Part shown: in pieces, positions 28,455 through 37,281 of the stretch
How positions within the stretch are numbered: position 1 is the stretch's first letter
How the letters are laid out: each line of letters begins with the position of its first letter
Assembly: GCA_020444275.1 (NCBI GenBank)
Contig: JAHLLG010000004.1
Span: forward strand, 62,001 to 126,000
Direction: 5' to 3'
Source of the DNA: Bacteroidota bacterium
GTDB taxonomy: Bacteria > Bacteroidota > Bacteroidia > Bacteroidales > UBA12077
Length of the DNA: 64,000 nt
Program-made: the position numbers and the translations under genes
Notes under the pieces: generated by a model
Database searches by the model: none
What the model was told of the DNA's origin: nothing
What the model saw: the letters and a program-made list of their open reading frames with translations, nothing else

Positions 28455-29339
28455 TTATTTTACTTCATTTGTTTTACCTAATGATACTAAACCTCCCATG
28501 GCGCCCAGGTTCATCGAATCAAGTGCCGAACTTGGAACAATAACCATGGATCCTTTTTCCTTTAGACCTTCGAAAAGCATATTCATACCACGCAAGTGAA
28601 GAGCTACCGGATTATCTTTGTATTGTTCGCTGGCTTTTGCAAATTTCAAAGCTATTTCGGTTTCTGCCGTTCCCAGGATTACTCGCGCACGTCGCTCTCT
28701 TTCTGCCTGAGCTTCTTTACTCATGGCATCGGCTAAACCTTGCGGAATTACAATGTCTTTTATACCTACAGTTTGGCAAGTTATTCCCCAGGGATTGGTG
28801 TTGTTGTCAAGTATTTTTTGTAAATCTTCGGCAATTTTATCACGCTCCTGAAGCAGATCAGCTAATTCGTGCTTTCCAATAATATCTCGTAATCCGGTTT
28901 GAGCAATGTAAGCAATTGCTCTTTCGTACTCTTGAACTTCAAGCGCAGCTTTTTCAACATCCCAAACGGTCCAATATACAACAGCATCAACATTTACTGG
29001 CACCGTATCTTTTGTTAGGGTTTGTTCTGCTTTAAAATCAGTTACCCGAATGCGTTGATCGATGTAGTTATCAACCTGATCAACAATCGGGATAATAAAG
29101 AATATTCCCGGGCCTCTTAATCCCTGGTATTTTCCCATCCTTAAAACAACAGCTTTTTCCCATTGATCGGCAATGTTTATTGATGTAGCAATAAAAATGG
29201 AAAGCAATAGAGCAGGAATTAATAGGGAAATCCCAATTAATTCTAATAGAAATAACCCAATAGAAACAGCTAAAAGAACCATAAGTACTGTTAACGAGAT
29301 TGGATTAAAAAAGCTTTTTTTAATAGGTTTCATTTTCAT
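28455..29339 (-). CDS. SPFH/band 7 domain protein (slipin family)
   Basis: 294 residues. Two adjacent N-terminal membrane segments are followed by the SPFH domain (EKAVVLRMGKYQGLRGPG, DQRIRVTDFKAE, VDAVVYWTVWDVEKA), and a C-terminal helical region (KEAQAERERRARVI). Slipins form membrane microdomain scaffolds. It starts inside the stop of the GntR gene (TAATG), so the two are translationally coupled. No NfeD partner gene is adjacent, unlike many slipin operons. Confidence 0.92.
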   Translation of the reverse strand: MKMKPIKKSFFNPISLTVLMVLLAVSIGLFLLELIGISLLIPALLLSIFIATSINIADQWEKAVVLRMGKYQGLRGPGIFFIIPIVDQVDNYIDQRIRVTDFKAEQTLTKDTVPVNVDAVVYWTVWDVEKAALEVQEYERAIAYIAQTGLRDIIGKHELADLLQERDKIAEDLQKILDNNTNPWGITCQTVGIKDIVIPQGLADAMSKEAQAERERRARVILGTAETEIALKFAKASEQYKDNPVALHLRGMNMLFEGLKEKGSMVIVPSSALDSMNLGAMGGLVSLGKTNEVK

Positions 29340-29707
29340 TATTTCTGAGTTTTAAGTTGGTTAATAATATCATCTACTGAAAAACCATAACTAAAGGCAA
29401 TGGTACTAAACTCGTTACATATTTCCTGGAGCTTAGATTTCTTCTCTTTGTCAGATATTTGCACGTCAATTTCGCTTATGAATGTTCCAGATCCCTGATG
29501 TGTTTCTAACACATTTTGGATTTCTAATTCTCTATAAGCTTTGGCAACTGTGTTCAAATTAACTTTTAAATCAACAGCTAATGATCTTACTGTTGGAAGT
29601 TGTTCTCCAATCTTTAGATTACCGGTGGCAATACCAAACTTTATTTGATCAATAATTTGGCGATAAAACGGAGTGCCTGTTTTCGGATCTAATTTGAATT
29701 TAATCAT
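29339..29707 (-). CDS. GntR family regulator, YtrA type
   Basis: 122 residues. An N-terminal winged helix (PFYRQIIDQIKFGIATG, EQLPTVRSLAVDLKVNLNTVAKAYRELE) is followed by a short ~45-residue dimerisation tail. This compact form is the YtrA subfamily, whose members normally repress ABC-transporter or membrane-protein operons, often including their own gene. Operator-like inverted repeats overlap its own -7 box. Confidence 0.92.
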   Translation of the reverse strand: MIKFKLDPKTGTPFYRQIIDQIKFGIATGNLKIGEQLPTVRSLAVDLKVNLNTVAKAYRELEIQNVLETHQGSGTFISEIDVQISDKEKKSKLQEICNEFSTIAFSYGFSVDDIINQLKTQK

Positions 29708-29709
29708 TG

Positions 29710-29773
29710 TAGTATTATATTAATGTAATATACATATAGTACAAATGTACAATGAGATTTTCAAAATGTCAAG
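29710..29773 (-). promoter_or_regulatory. Promoter and probable GntR operator
   Basis: On the minus strand: -33 box CTTG (29773-29770), 20-nt spacer, -7 box TACATTTG (29749-29742). The inverted repeat GTACA-AA-TGTAC (29739-29750) covers the -7 box. A second near-palindrome (29711-29731, arms TATTATATTA and TAATATA) lies downstream of the start of transcription. The TGTA/TACA arms resemble YtrA-type operators. Confidence 0.5.
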
Positions 29774-29820
29774 TTTTTTATGATAAATTTTATATTAGGT
29801 GGTAAACCGGATGCTTAAAA

Positions 29821-31017
29821 TCACGGTTTTTGCTTTGTTGAATGTTTTTTTGCCAAGTATTTAAAGCTAATACATGCCAAAAAGTAATAAAAAATCATTT
29901 GAATTGTTAAAAAAATAAATTCAAATCTTATATCTGAAATATCTACCCCCATTGTTCTTAATCGCAGGTAAGCCGGTACCATATTTGTGCTCGGAAAAAC
30001 ATAAGCAACTTTGTGCAGTATCCCTGGAAGTGAAATGACCGGCCACGATAAACCAGTAAGAAATAATATGATAGGAGAAAGAAAAACAAGGAATATGATT
30101 GAGTTTTCTCTTTTCTTAAATAGTAATGATATAGCTAAACCAAGAAAAATTGATGAAAACAGAAACGGGATCATTAAAATTATAACATTAAATAATGATC
30201 CTTTAAAAGGGAAATCAAACCATTCATAAAGCCATACAAGTGTAAAAACTGAATTTACAACATAAATACTAAAAAAAGCGAATGCTTTACCTAAAATAAC
30301 AGAAAAGGCACCATTTTTAAGTATTATCCCAGGTGCAATTATTTGATTGTTGTTTTTTTCACGACCTGCACCACCAACCATTCCTATCCCTACCAATAAG
30401 GTTTGTTGCAATATAATAATAATTAATCCTGGCATAACGAACGATCCATAAGCTCCAGAGGGGTTGTACAGGTTAAAGAATTTAATATCCAAAGGGTGCT
30501 GTTTTTCAATGGCCTGGTTAAAGGAGTCGCCTGAAGCTATATAGCGTTTAATTTCTACTCCGGCAGAAAAGGTGCCTGTAGCTTTTAACGCCGCATTAAG
30601 GGTTTCTTTATATTTTAAGAAATAACTAGCATCACAAAACAATTGAATAGCTCCTTGTTGTCCTTTAATAATATTTTTTTCCAGGTCGTTAGGTATTACG
30701 ATAATTCCATGAACGGTTTGATCCCAAAATTGTTGTTTCGCTTGGTTAAGGCAGCCGGGTTTGGTTATTACCTTCACCTCCCTGGTATCGTTGATCATTC
30801 GGGTCAGTGTTCGGCTCGCCTGAGTTTGGTCCATATCGACTACAGCAACTGGCATTTCTGATATCACATTTGTTTTATAACCTATAGAATAAACCAGGGG
30901 ATAGGCTAATGCAGCAAATATCAAAATTAACATAACACCACCATCCTTAAATATATCTCTGAGCTGATTCTGAAAAGATGTAGTAAAAATTTTTAAACCT
31001 ATTTTGAAATTGTTCAT
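29821..31017 (-). CDS. ABC-2 type transporter permease (YhhJ/YbhR-like)
   Basis: 398 residues: one N-terminal membrane helix, a ~150-residue extracytoplasmic domain (AVVDMDQTQASRTLTRMI, GIIVIPNDLEKNI) and five C-terminal helices. This is the ABC2_membrane_3 layout of drug and antimicrobial exporters. It is the last gene of a four-gene operon reading TolC, HlyD, permease, permease. Confidence 0.9.
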   Translation of the reverse strand: MNNFKIGLKIFTTSFQNQLRDIFKDGGVMLILIFAALAYPLVYSIGYKTNVISEMPVAVVDMDQTQASRTLTRMINDTREVKVITKPGCLNQAKQQFWDQTVHGIIVIPNDLEKNIIKGQQGAIQLFCDASYFLKYKETLNAALKATGTFSAGVEIKRYIASGDSFNQAIEKQHPLDIKFFNLYNPSGAYGSFVMPGLIIIILQQTLLVGIGMVGGAGREKNNNQIIAPGIILKNGAFSVILGKAFAFFSIYVVNSVFTLVWLYEWFDFPFKGSLFNVIILMIPFLFSSIFLGLAISLLFKKRENSIIFLVFLSPIILFLTGLSWPVISLPGILHKVAYVFPSTNMVPAYLRLRTMGVDISDIRFEFIFLTIQMIFYYFLACISFKYLAKKHSTKQKP

Positions 31018-31030
31018 AGTCTTTACTTAT

Positions 31031-32215
31031 TTATTCTTTACCCCAGTATTTACTATCTGAAAATTTTCTTTTCATGCCTTTAAAAGATATTATTCCAGAA
31101 ATTATGAATAGTAACAAAACAATTAAATAGGGGATAGTTTCTCGTAATGGTTCATTTCTTAAAGTTTGGCCTAAAAATATTTTCAACCAAAAGGTATAAG
31201 GAAATATCCAGGAGAAAATTTTTGCTATTAATGGCATGGCTAGTGAAGGAAATGTTAACCCTGAAAATGTTAATGCCATCATGGTATAAGCACTTCCCAG
31301 CGATAGAGAAAGTCTCATATTGGAGGTTAAGTTTAGAAACAGCACTGCTAATAATTGATACCCTATAATTAGCAATAATTCTGATAAGAGTACCGAAAAA
31401 AGATTTCCTTTTAGAGGTGTTCCTAATATTTTAAATAAAATAATATTCATAAACATGATGTTTACAAAAAACAAAAATGTATAGGGAATTAATTTACCAG
31501 TGATTGCTACTGTAATGCTGTCTTCAGATGACTTAAGTAATGCTCCGGCAGTTCCTTCTTTAAGTTCTATTCCAATAGTGTAAACCGAACCTAAAAAAAC
31601 AAAAACAATTGCAAGTAATGGCAACAAACCTAATGTTAAGAAATAAGAATAATTTGTATACGGATTAAACAATAAATGTACATCCATTTTTACTGGAAGA
31701 GTTCTTGCAATGGCTTGTTCTTCTGTATATCCTTTTTTCATGTTCTTTTGAACTTTGATGCCCGCTGAGATAGTTGATAATGTCTTGTATATTCCTGATT
31801 TTACGACTCCTCCTTTAACAATATTGGTATTGTTTATATATACAGCCAGGGTGGAACTTTCACCTGAAAGTATTTTTCTTTCGACATCCTGAGGTATAAC
31901 TACAATGGCATCAATAGTTCCTTTGTCCATTAAAATTTTTGCCTCTTCAACCGAATTAATGTCCTTAATAACATGGGTTGATGGATTTGCATCTAATTGC
32001 CTGCTTATGTTTCGAGAAAAAGTTGTGTTATCCAAATCAACAACTGATGTAGGAACATTTCTAATGACACCATCAGAGAACATCCACATCACTGTAAGGT
32101 ATGCGAATATGGGTGCAATGAGTGTAATGAAAATTAAAATCCAATTACGTGAAATTCTTTTTAATTCTCTTTTTATAACACCAAAGAGTGCAGAGTGATA
32201 AATTTTCTCAAGCAT
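31031..32215 (-). CDS. ABC-2 type transporter permease
   Basis: 394 residues with the same layout as the neighbouring permease: N-terminal helix, periplasmic domain (SVVDLDNTTFSRNISRQL, AIVVIPQDVERKI), then a block of helices. The two are paralogues 13 nt apart and probably form a heterodimer. No ATP-binding subunit is encoded in the operon. Confidence 0.9.
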   Translation of the reverse strand: MLEKIYHSALFGVIKRELKRISRNWILIFITLIAPIFAYLTVMWMFSDGVIRNVPTSVVDLDNTTFSRNISRQLDANPSTHVIKDINSVEEAKILMDKGTIDAIVVIPQDVERKILSGESSTLAVYINNTNIVKGGVVKSGIYKTLSTISAGIKVQKNMKKGYTEEQAIARTLPVKMDVHLLFNPYTNYSYFLTLGLLPLLAIVFVFLGSVYTIGIELKEGTAGALLKSSEDSITVAITGKLIPYTFLFFVNIMFMNIILFKILGTPLKGNLFSVLLSELLLIIGYQLLAVLFLNLTSNMRLSLSLGSAYTMMALTFSGLTFPSLAMPLIAKIFSWIFPYTFWLKIFLGQTLRNEPLRETIPYLIVLLLFIISGIISFKGMKRKFSDSKYWGKE

Positions 32216-32234
32216 TTACAAGCGTGTTTTAGTA

Positions 32235-33221
32235 TTATATTTTATCCCAATTAACAAGGGCTGTCATTCCAGGTCTTAATCCTTCTACCTGTTCAACGGG
32301 TACTGCATGTACTTCAAATGTTTTCATATCGAAATCACCAGAAGTTTTTGTGGCTGTTTTTGTTGCATAATCTCCCAGCGCATTTATATAAGAAACTTTA
32401 AGGTTAATCTCTTTCATATCTAAAGCTGGAAAACGCGCCGGAATTTGATCACCCTTTTTTATTGCAGATAATAAATCTTCTGTTAAATTGAATACAACCC
32501 AAACATCGTTCAAATCTACAATAGTTACAATTGGATATCCGGAAGGAATTAATTCGCCTCTTTCAGCAAGAATATTACTTATTTCACCGCTAATAGGAGC
32601 AGAAATGCGGGTTTCTTCCAAGTATGAATTTATTTCTGTTAAAGCTCCTTCTGCTTGCTTAACGATAGCATTTGCAGCTTCTTTATCTTCATTTCGAGAT
32701 CCCTTCAATGCTTTTTCATATATGTTCTTAGCTGCTTTTGCGGTTTCAATGGCAGCTTTCATGTGCATTTCGGTTTCGTCCTTTTTTTGTTCGGCTACTA
32801 CACCTTCTTGAAAAAGATTTTCGATACGTTGATAAGTTTTTTCTGCGTATTCTGCTGCAGCTTTAGCTTTTTGCCAGGTATTATAGGCAGCCTGAATATC
32901 TTCTTCTCGTGCTCCATTTTTAGCTTTTTGTTGTTGTGCCTCAGCAGCTTCTTTTACAGCTGATGCCTGCATTTTTTTTGCTTTAAGCTCAGGACTATTA
33001 ATTAAAAATAGTAAATCTCCTTTATTAACATCATCTCCTTTATGAATAGCAAGGCTATCAACCCTGCCAACGATTTTTGAGGCAACCTTAATTTGAGTAG
33101 CATCCACTTCGCCTTGAATCTCAAGTGGAACAGGCTTGCTTAAAATCCAAATTGTATATCCAATAAAAAATACGAATGCAACAATTACACTTACAATAAT
33201 ATAATTTTTTGATTTCTTCAT
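32235..33221 (-). CDS. HlyD family membrane fusion protein
   Basis: 328 residues. One N-terminal membrane anchor (YIIVSVIVAFVFFIGYTIWIL), a biotinyl-lipoyl-like half (VDSLAIHKGDDVNKGDLLFLI), a long alpha-helical hairpin rich in Ala/Lys/Glu, the second lipoyl half (ISAPISGEISNI) and a beta-barrel. It would link the inner-membrane permeases to the TolC channel encoded upstream. Confidence 0.93.
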   Translation of the reverse strand: MKKSKNYIIVSVIVAFVFFIGYTIWILSKPVPLEIQGEVDATQIKVASKIVGRVDSLAIHKGDDVNKGDLLFLINSPELKAKKMQASAVKEAAEAQQQKAKNGAREEDIQAAYNTWQKAKAAAEYAEKTYQRIENLFQEGVVAEQKKDETEMHMKAAIETAKAAKNIYEKALKGSRNEDKEAANAIVKQAEGALTEINSYLEETRISAPISGEISNILAERGELIPSGYPIVTIVDLNDVWVVFNLTEDLLSAIKKGDQIPARFPALDMKEINLKVSYINALGDYATKTATKTSGDFDMKTFEVHAVPVEQVEGLRPGMTALVNWDKI

Positions 33222-33250
33222 TTTCTTATTTTTTTGATTTTTAACAAATG

Positions 33251-34774
33251 TTATAATGATTCAAAAACGGATTGATCACTCAGTGTGTATTGAATAAATT
33301 CATCGGTTATTCCAGAGTAATAAAGTAGTTTCGATAATGCTACATCATAATCGTATAATACTCTTAAGCGTTCTATTTTTACTTTGGCAACAGCTAAATT
33401 AGCATCAGATACTTCTGTTGTTGTAGCCATTCCTTCTTTAAACGCTTGTTCTCTTACTCGTGCATATTCCAATGCAAATTCTAAAGCAGAACTTAGCTCT
33501 TTCAACTGTTCAAGGTTCATATGTAACTCTTGATAGTATTTGGTAATAGCGGTTTTTATATCTTGCTCAGTTTTCCCGTAAAAAAGTTGGGCTTGATTTT
33601 CCTTATGTTTCGCTGCTTTTAGCTTATTGTATCGTTCGTTGCCAGTAAATAGGTTTAGTTTCATTCCAATTCCAACAGCATAATCGGGTATATAAGGAGA
33701 CAGGTCTTGATTGTAAAGATTATATGTTCCCATTGCTGCAACTGTTGGGAAGAATTCTGCTTTTTCAAGTTTATAAGCCTGACGAGATAATTCTTTCTTC
33801 TTTTCAATCTTATTTAAGATTTGGTTATTCTCTAATGCCTTTTCCCAGAAATAATCTAAAGGTTTTAAATTATCGATGTAAAAAAGATTTGACACAGGAA
33901 TAATAGAAGTTTCTTCATTTAGGGCTAATGTATTTAATAGCGCATCATTAAGGATTACAGCCTTACGATTAATTTTTTTTAGTTCTCTAAGTGCATCAGA
34001 ATGATAAACCTTGGCATGTAGAAATTCTGCTTTTGGAATTACACCTTCTTTCATCATTTTATCAGCATCTGTTAAATGAGAGTACATTGTTTTTTCAACT
34101 TCTTCTCGTATTTTTTGTGCTTGTTTAACCAAAACCAGACCATAATATCTTTCTATTAACTCGCAAGATAGTTGATCCAATTTTAGTTTTCGTTCAATGT
34201 TCGCTTCTTCTGTTTTAATCGAAGCAGCCTTATTTGCTGTTTGAATTTTTCCTCCGGTATATATAGGTAAAGTAAAACCAGCACTTATAGTACCAAACTG
34301 TTTCTTTTGTATTGTCTTATTCCAGTCTTGCGATTCGATTTGATTTAAACCATCCAAGAATTGCTGACGAACAATATCCGTTGATACATCATCTGGAAGG
34401 TAGGGCATACTGCCGGAAGTTGTAGGGTCGGGATTAGGTACTCCACTAAAATCGCCGTAATTGCCTAATGCTTCATATACCGGAGTAATAGCATCTTTAA
34501 CGGGATTTAGATCTAAATCAATGTCATCGGACATAAATACATATGAAGCATTTACAGATATTTTTGGAAAGTACAATCCTTTGGCTGCTTTCTTTTCTCT
34601 TTCCATTTGCTTTGTTTTTTCATCAGCTTGTTTCATCAACAAATTATTTTTCTTCGTGATTACCAAAGCATCTTCAAATGTTAACGTTTTTTGACCGTTT
34701 GTATCCTGTCCGAATATTATTGATGGGAAGCATAGTATAAAACTATAGACTGCTACGCATATAACTTTTTTCAT
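33251..34774 (-). CDS. TolC family outer membrane efflux channel
   Basis: 507 residues with a signal peptide (cleavage near IFGQ) and two OEP repeats made of long coiled-coil helices and short strands. It is the first gene of the exporter operon and is 30 nt from the HlyD gene. With HlyD and the permeases it forms a tripartite efflux system of unknown substrate. Confidence 0.93.
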   Translation of the reverse strand: MKKVICVAVYSFILCFPSIIFGQDTNGQKTLTFEDALVITKKNNLLMKQADEKTKQMEREKKAAKGLYFPKISVNASYVFMSDDIDLDLNPVKDAITPVYEALGNYGDFSGVPNPDPTTSGSMPYLPDDVSTDIVRQQFLDGLNQIESQDWNKTIQKKQFGTISAGFTLPIYTGGKIQTANKAASIKTEEANIERKLKLDQLSCELIERYYGLVLVKQAQKIREEVEKTMYSHLTDADKMMKEGVIPKAEFLHAKVYHSDALRELKKINRKAVILNDALLNTLALNEETSIIPVSNLFYIDNLKPLDYFWEKALENNQILNKIEKKKELSRQAYKLEKAEFFPTVAAMGTYNLYNQDLSPYIPDYAVGIGMKLNLFTGNERYNKLKAAKHKENQAQLFYGKTEQDIKTAITKYYQELHMNLEQLKELSSALEFALEYARVREQAFKEGMATTTEVSDANLAVAKVKIERLRVLYDYDVALSKLLYYSGITDEFIQYTLSDQSVFESL

Positions 34775-35191
34775 TTTTTATTAGATTTTAAGCATTCATT
34801 CAAATATTTCTTAATTGGTTATCAATCAAACGATACACACTATTTACTATTCATCTATAATTAAACAATTAGATTCTATGCCAATTTTATTATTCTCTTT
34901 GCTAGTTGGTTATCTTCTGTATGTGTTATTATTGTTGTATTATAAGTCATTCATCAGCTATAAAAATGTGCAAATATAAATAAACATTGTTTCAAAAAAC
35001 AAAAAATTAGAACAAAAAAGTAAAATATTCTAAAAACGAACGAGCAATAATCCGGAGATTTAAGTAACTCTCAAGAAATTATTAAAGAAACCGTAGCCAC
35101 ATTAAAAGAAACTACAGCAACTTATGCATCAAAAAAATTGAATTAATAATGAGATTTCTTAATACGTTTAAAATGCTTTAAGAACTATTTA
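34775..35191. other. Intergenic region upstream of the exporter operon
   Basis: 417 nt holding the exporter promoter (34971-35003) and a long leader. On the plus strand 35061-35145 is open and would encode a lysine/threonine-rich tail (ETVATLKETTATYASKKLN then stop) without a visible start, possibly a gene remnant. Nothing else was seen. Confidence 0.4.
34971..35003 (-). promoter_or_regulatory. Promoter of the TolC-HlyD-permease operon
   Basis: On the minus strand: TTTG (35003-35000), 21-nt spacer, TATATTTG (34978-34971), an exact Bacteroidota consensus. It implies a leader of about 190 nt before the TolC start codon. Confidence 0.55.
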
Positions 35192-36127
35192 TTATACATT
35201 TTCTTTAACAACCCGTTTATAAGCATTAGTTTCGACATAGATTTCGTCTTTTAATGGATTTATATGTTTACGACGTATCAGGTAAAATTGATAAACTGCA
35301 AGAGCGATATTCGAAAGTAGCGCTAACAGACTAACCATAAAAAATGCTTTAGGATTATGTGTTGTAGGTACCGGCGCTATGCGATCTGCAAACTGTGGGA
35401 CAGTCATAACAAACATAATCCACAACGCAAGTGTTGATGCCCGGTGCTGCAACCATGCACCTTTTTTTATAAAGAAGGCTGGTATCGTACAGGCAAGAAG
35501 CAGAGCTACTCCACAATAGAAAGAGTGATCGGCTATGCAGTTATAGGTATAGGCAAAATTCCACAGATCATAAGCGATGATCCAGGCCCATATCATATCT
35601 GGCCATATCATATCTTTTGTTTTATCGTTAGAAATAAATATTCCAACCCAACCACAAATTGTTACAATATTTAGTAAACCGGCAATACCATTCATTATGT
35701 TCCAAGGACCTGACATTACCCAAAGGTTATCAATAACAGCGCCATCCCATGCTCCATATGTATATACTTGAAAGTCGCGTATAACAGCTTCAAATATATT
35801 AATACCTAGTATAAGCGGAGGAAACAATAACACCCATTTCTTTTTGGTTAATCCCGGTATAAAACGGATGGCCATAAAGCCCAACACACCGGCAAGGGCT
35901 GAATAAGTTTTAACCCAGTTAAACCAGGTTCCCGTGCCATATTCATTGCCAGGGGCGGCAGTTTTTGGCCAAACAAATATAGTAAGAACAATAGGTACAA
36001 TTAGAAAGAGTAAAATTCCACCCCATTTCGTGGTGCGGCCAAATTCATTAAACGCAATTAACGCAAAAAGAACGATGGTAAATATTACCCAGCCTGAGGT
36101 ATCAGGCACATTATAAAGTAAACCCAT
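35192..36127 (-). CDS. Polytopic membrane protein, DUF5692-like (copy 1)
   Basis: 311 residues with about nine to ten predicted membrane helices. I assign it from memory to DUF5692, an uncharacterised family. Conserved polar and aromatic segments include IMNGIAGLLNI, WAWIIAYDLWNFAYTYN, DHSFYCGVALLL and KKGAWLQHRA, which may form a substrate or ion site within the membrane. It is closely similar along its length to the next gene upstream. No catalytic motif is recognised. Confidence 0.65.
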   Translation of the reverse strand: MGLLYNVPDTSGWVIFTIVLFALIAFNEFGRTTKWGGILLFLIVPIVLTIFVWPKTAAPGNEYGTGTWFNWVKTYSALAGVLGFMAIRFIPGLTKKKWVLLFPPLILGINIFEAVIRDFQVYTYGAWDGAVIDNLWVMSGPWNIMNGIAGLLNIVTICGWVGIFISNDKTKDMIWPDMIWAWIIAYDLWNFAYTYNCIADHSFYCGVALLLACTIPAFFIKKGAWLQHRASTLALWIMFVMTVPQFADRIAPVPTTHNPKAFFMVSLLALLSNIALAVYQFYLIRRKHINPLKDEIYVETNAYKRVVKENV

Positions 36128-36196
36128 AATTATATGTATTTAAGTTATCTATTATCTTAGCACTTTGCTCAAAACAAAAGAAAATTAAAAGCATAC

Positions 36197-36236
36197 TTAA
36201 ACGCCTGTTTTATAGTCTTATAAAACAGACGTTTAA
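36197..36236 (-). terminator. Long hairpin between the two paralogues
   Basis: TTAAACG (36197-36203) pairs with CGTTTAA (36230-36236) and CTGTTTTATA (36205-36214) with TATAAAACAG (36219-36228), with one C/A mismatch and a GTCT loop. The minus-strand tail is only weakly T-rich, so it could be a terminator or an RNA-processing/stability element in an operon. Confidence 0.6.
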
Positions 36237-36246
36237 AGATAATAAT

Positions 36247-37164
36247 TTATTTATTTTCTTCAATAATTGATTGGTAACTTTTTAAGTTCGTATAAATTTC
36301 TTCTTTCAATGGATTACGTTTCAATTTCACAATTTTATACACATGATAAATGATAAGTGCAATGTTTGCTGACAAAGCGATGGCACTAACCATAAATAGG
36401 GCAGTAGTATTCTGTGATGCTTTAACAGCATACTTTGATGTATCGATAAATGCAGGGAATGTCATAGCAAACATAACCCAAACAGCCAAGGTTTGTGCAC
36501 GATGCTGCAACCAGGCTCCTTTTTTGATAAAAAATGCAGGTATGGTACAAGAAAGCAATAAAACCAAGCCAGCATAAAACGCATGATCGCCTAGTGCGTT
36601 ATACACATAAGCAAAATTCCATAAATCATATGCAATAATCCAAAACCAAAGCTGGTCGGGCCATATCATATCTTTTTTCTTGCCTTTACTGATAAAAATA
36701 CCGGCCCATCCAGAAATAGCAAGAATATTTAGAATTCCGGCAATGCCATTCATTATATTCCAGGAGCCTCCGGTAATAACAACGCCATCAACAAAACCGT
36801 TTAGATTGTAGCACTGAAAATCGCGCACAACGGCTTCCAGTATATTGATTGCAAGCAAAAGAGCCGGAAAGGCCAACATGTATTTATTATCGGCCCAACC
36901 TTTAATATATCTTATGCCCATAATACCCAGGGTAATTATTAACACAGAATATACTTTTGCATAATGAAACCATGTTCCAACGCTGGTTTCGGGGCCAGCA
37001 GTATTTGGCCAAACAAAGAATGTGAGATAAATTGGCAACACTAAGAACATTCCTAGTCCTATCCATTTGTTAGCGCGTGCTAACTCATTGGTAAGCATTA
37101 GGCTTGCTAAAACAGCAAAACCCATTAGTATCGTATGTAAAGGTAATGATTCGAATAAAAACAT
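36247..37164 (-). CDS. Polytopic membrane protein, DUF5692-like (copy 2)
   Basis: 305 residues, a paralogue of the 35192-36127 product with the same helix layout and the same conserved segments (IMNGIAGILNI, WIIAYDLWNFAYVYN, DHAFYAGLVLLL, KKGAWLQHRA). It is the promoter-proximal copy and lies directly downstream of a Crp/Fnr regulator gene. A promoter with a 20-bp palindrome precedes it, so its expression is probably activated by that regulator. Function unknown. Confidence 0.65.
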   Translation of the reverse strand: MFLFESLPLHTILMGFAVLASLMLTNELARANKWIGLGMFLVLPIYLTFFVWPNTAGPETSVGTWFHYAKVYSVLIITLGIMGIRYIKGWADNKYMLAFPALLLAINILEAVVRDFQCYNLNGFVDGVVITGGSWNIMNGIAGILNILAISGWAGIFISKGKKKDMIWPDQLWFWIIAYDLWNFAYVYNALGDHAFYAGLVLLLSCTIPAFFIKKGAWLQHRAQTLAVWVMFAMTFPAFIDTSKYAVKASQNTTALFMVSAIALSANIALIIYHVYKIVKLKRNPLKEEIYTNLKSYQSIIEENK

Positions 37165-37194
37165 AATTTTTAATATTTAAATGAAACAATGGAA

Positions 37195-37241
37195 CAAAAG
37201 TATAGGATAGGGAAATAAAAAAAGTTGAACTAGTTCAACTT
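37195..37241 (-). promoter_or_regulatory. Activator-type promoter with FNR-like 20-bp palindrome
   Basis: The minus strand has a -7 box TACTTTTG (37202-37195). A perfect 20-bp palindrome AAGTTGAACTAGTTCAACTT (37222-37241) replaces the -33 box; its centre is about 41 bp upstream of the expected start of transcription. The half-sites TTGA...TCAA match Crp/Fnr-family sites. Confidence 0.7.
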
Positions 37242-37281
37242 CGTAACGAGGTAATTATAAAAGGAATATCTTAGGGTGGTA

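Noticed and set aside
34878-34979. A 33-residue hydrophobic reading frame (plus strand) that looks like a small membrane peptide
   Set aside because: No ribosome site, and its end overlaps the exact promoter of the exporter operon on the other strand; the hydrophobic character follows from AT-rich DNA.
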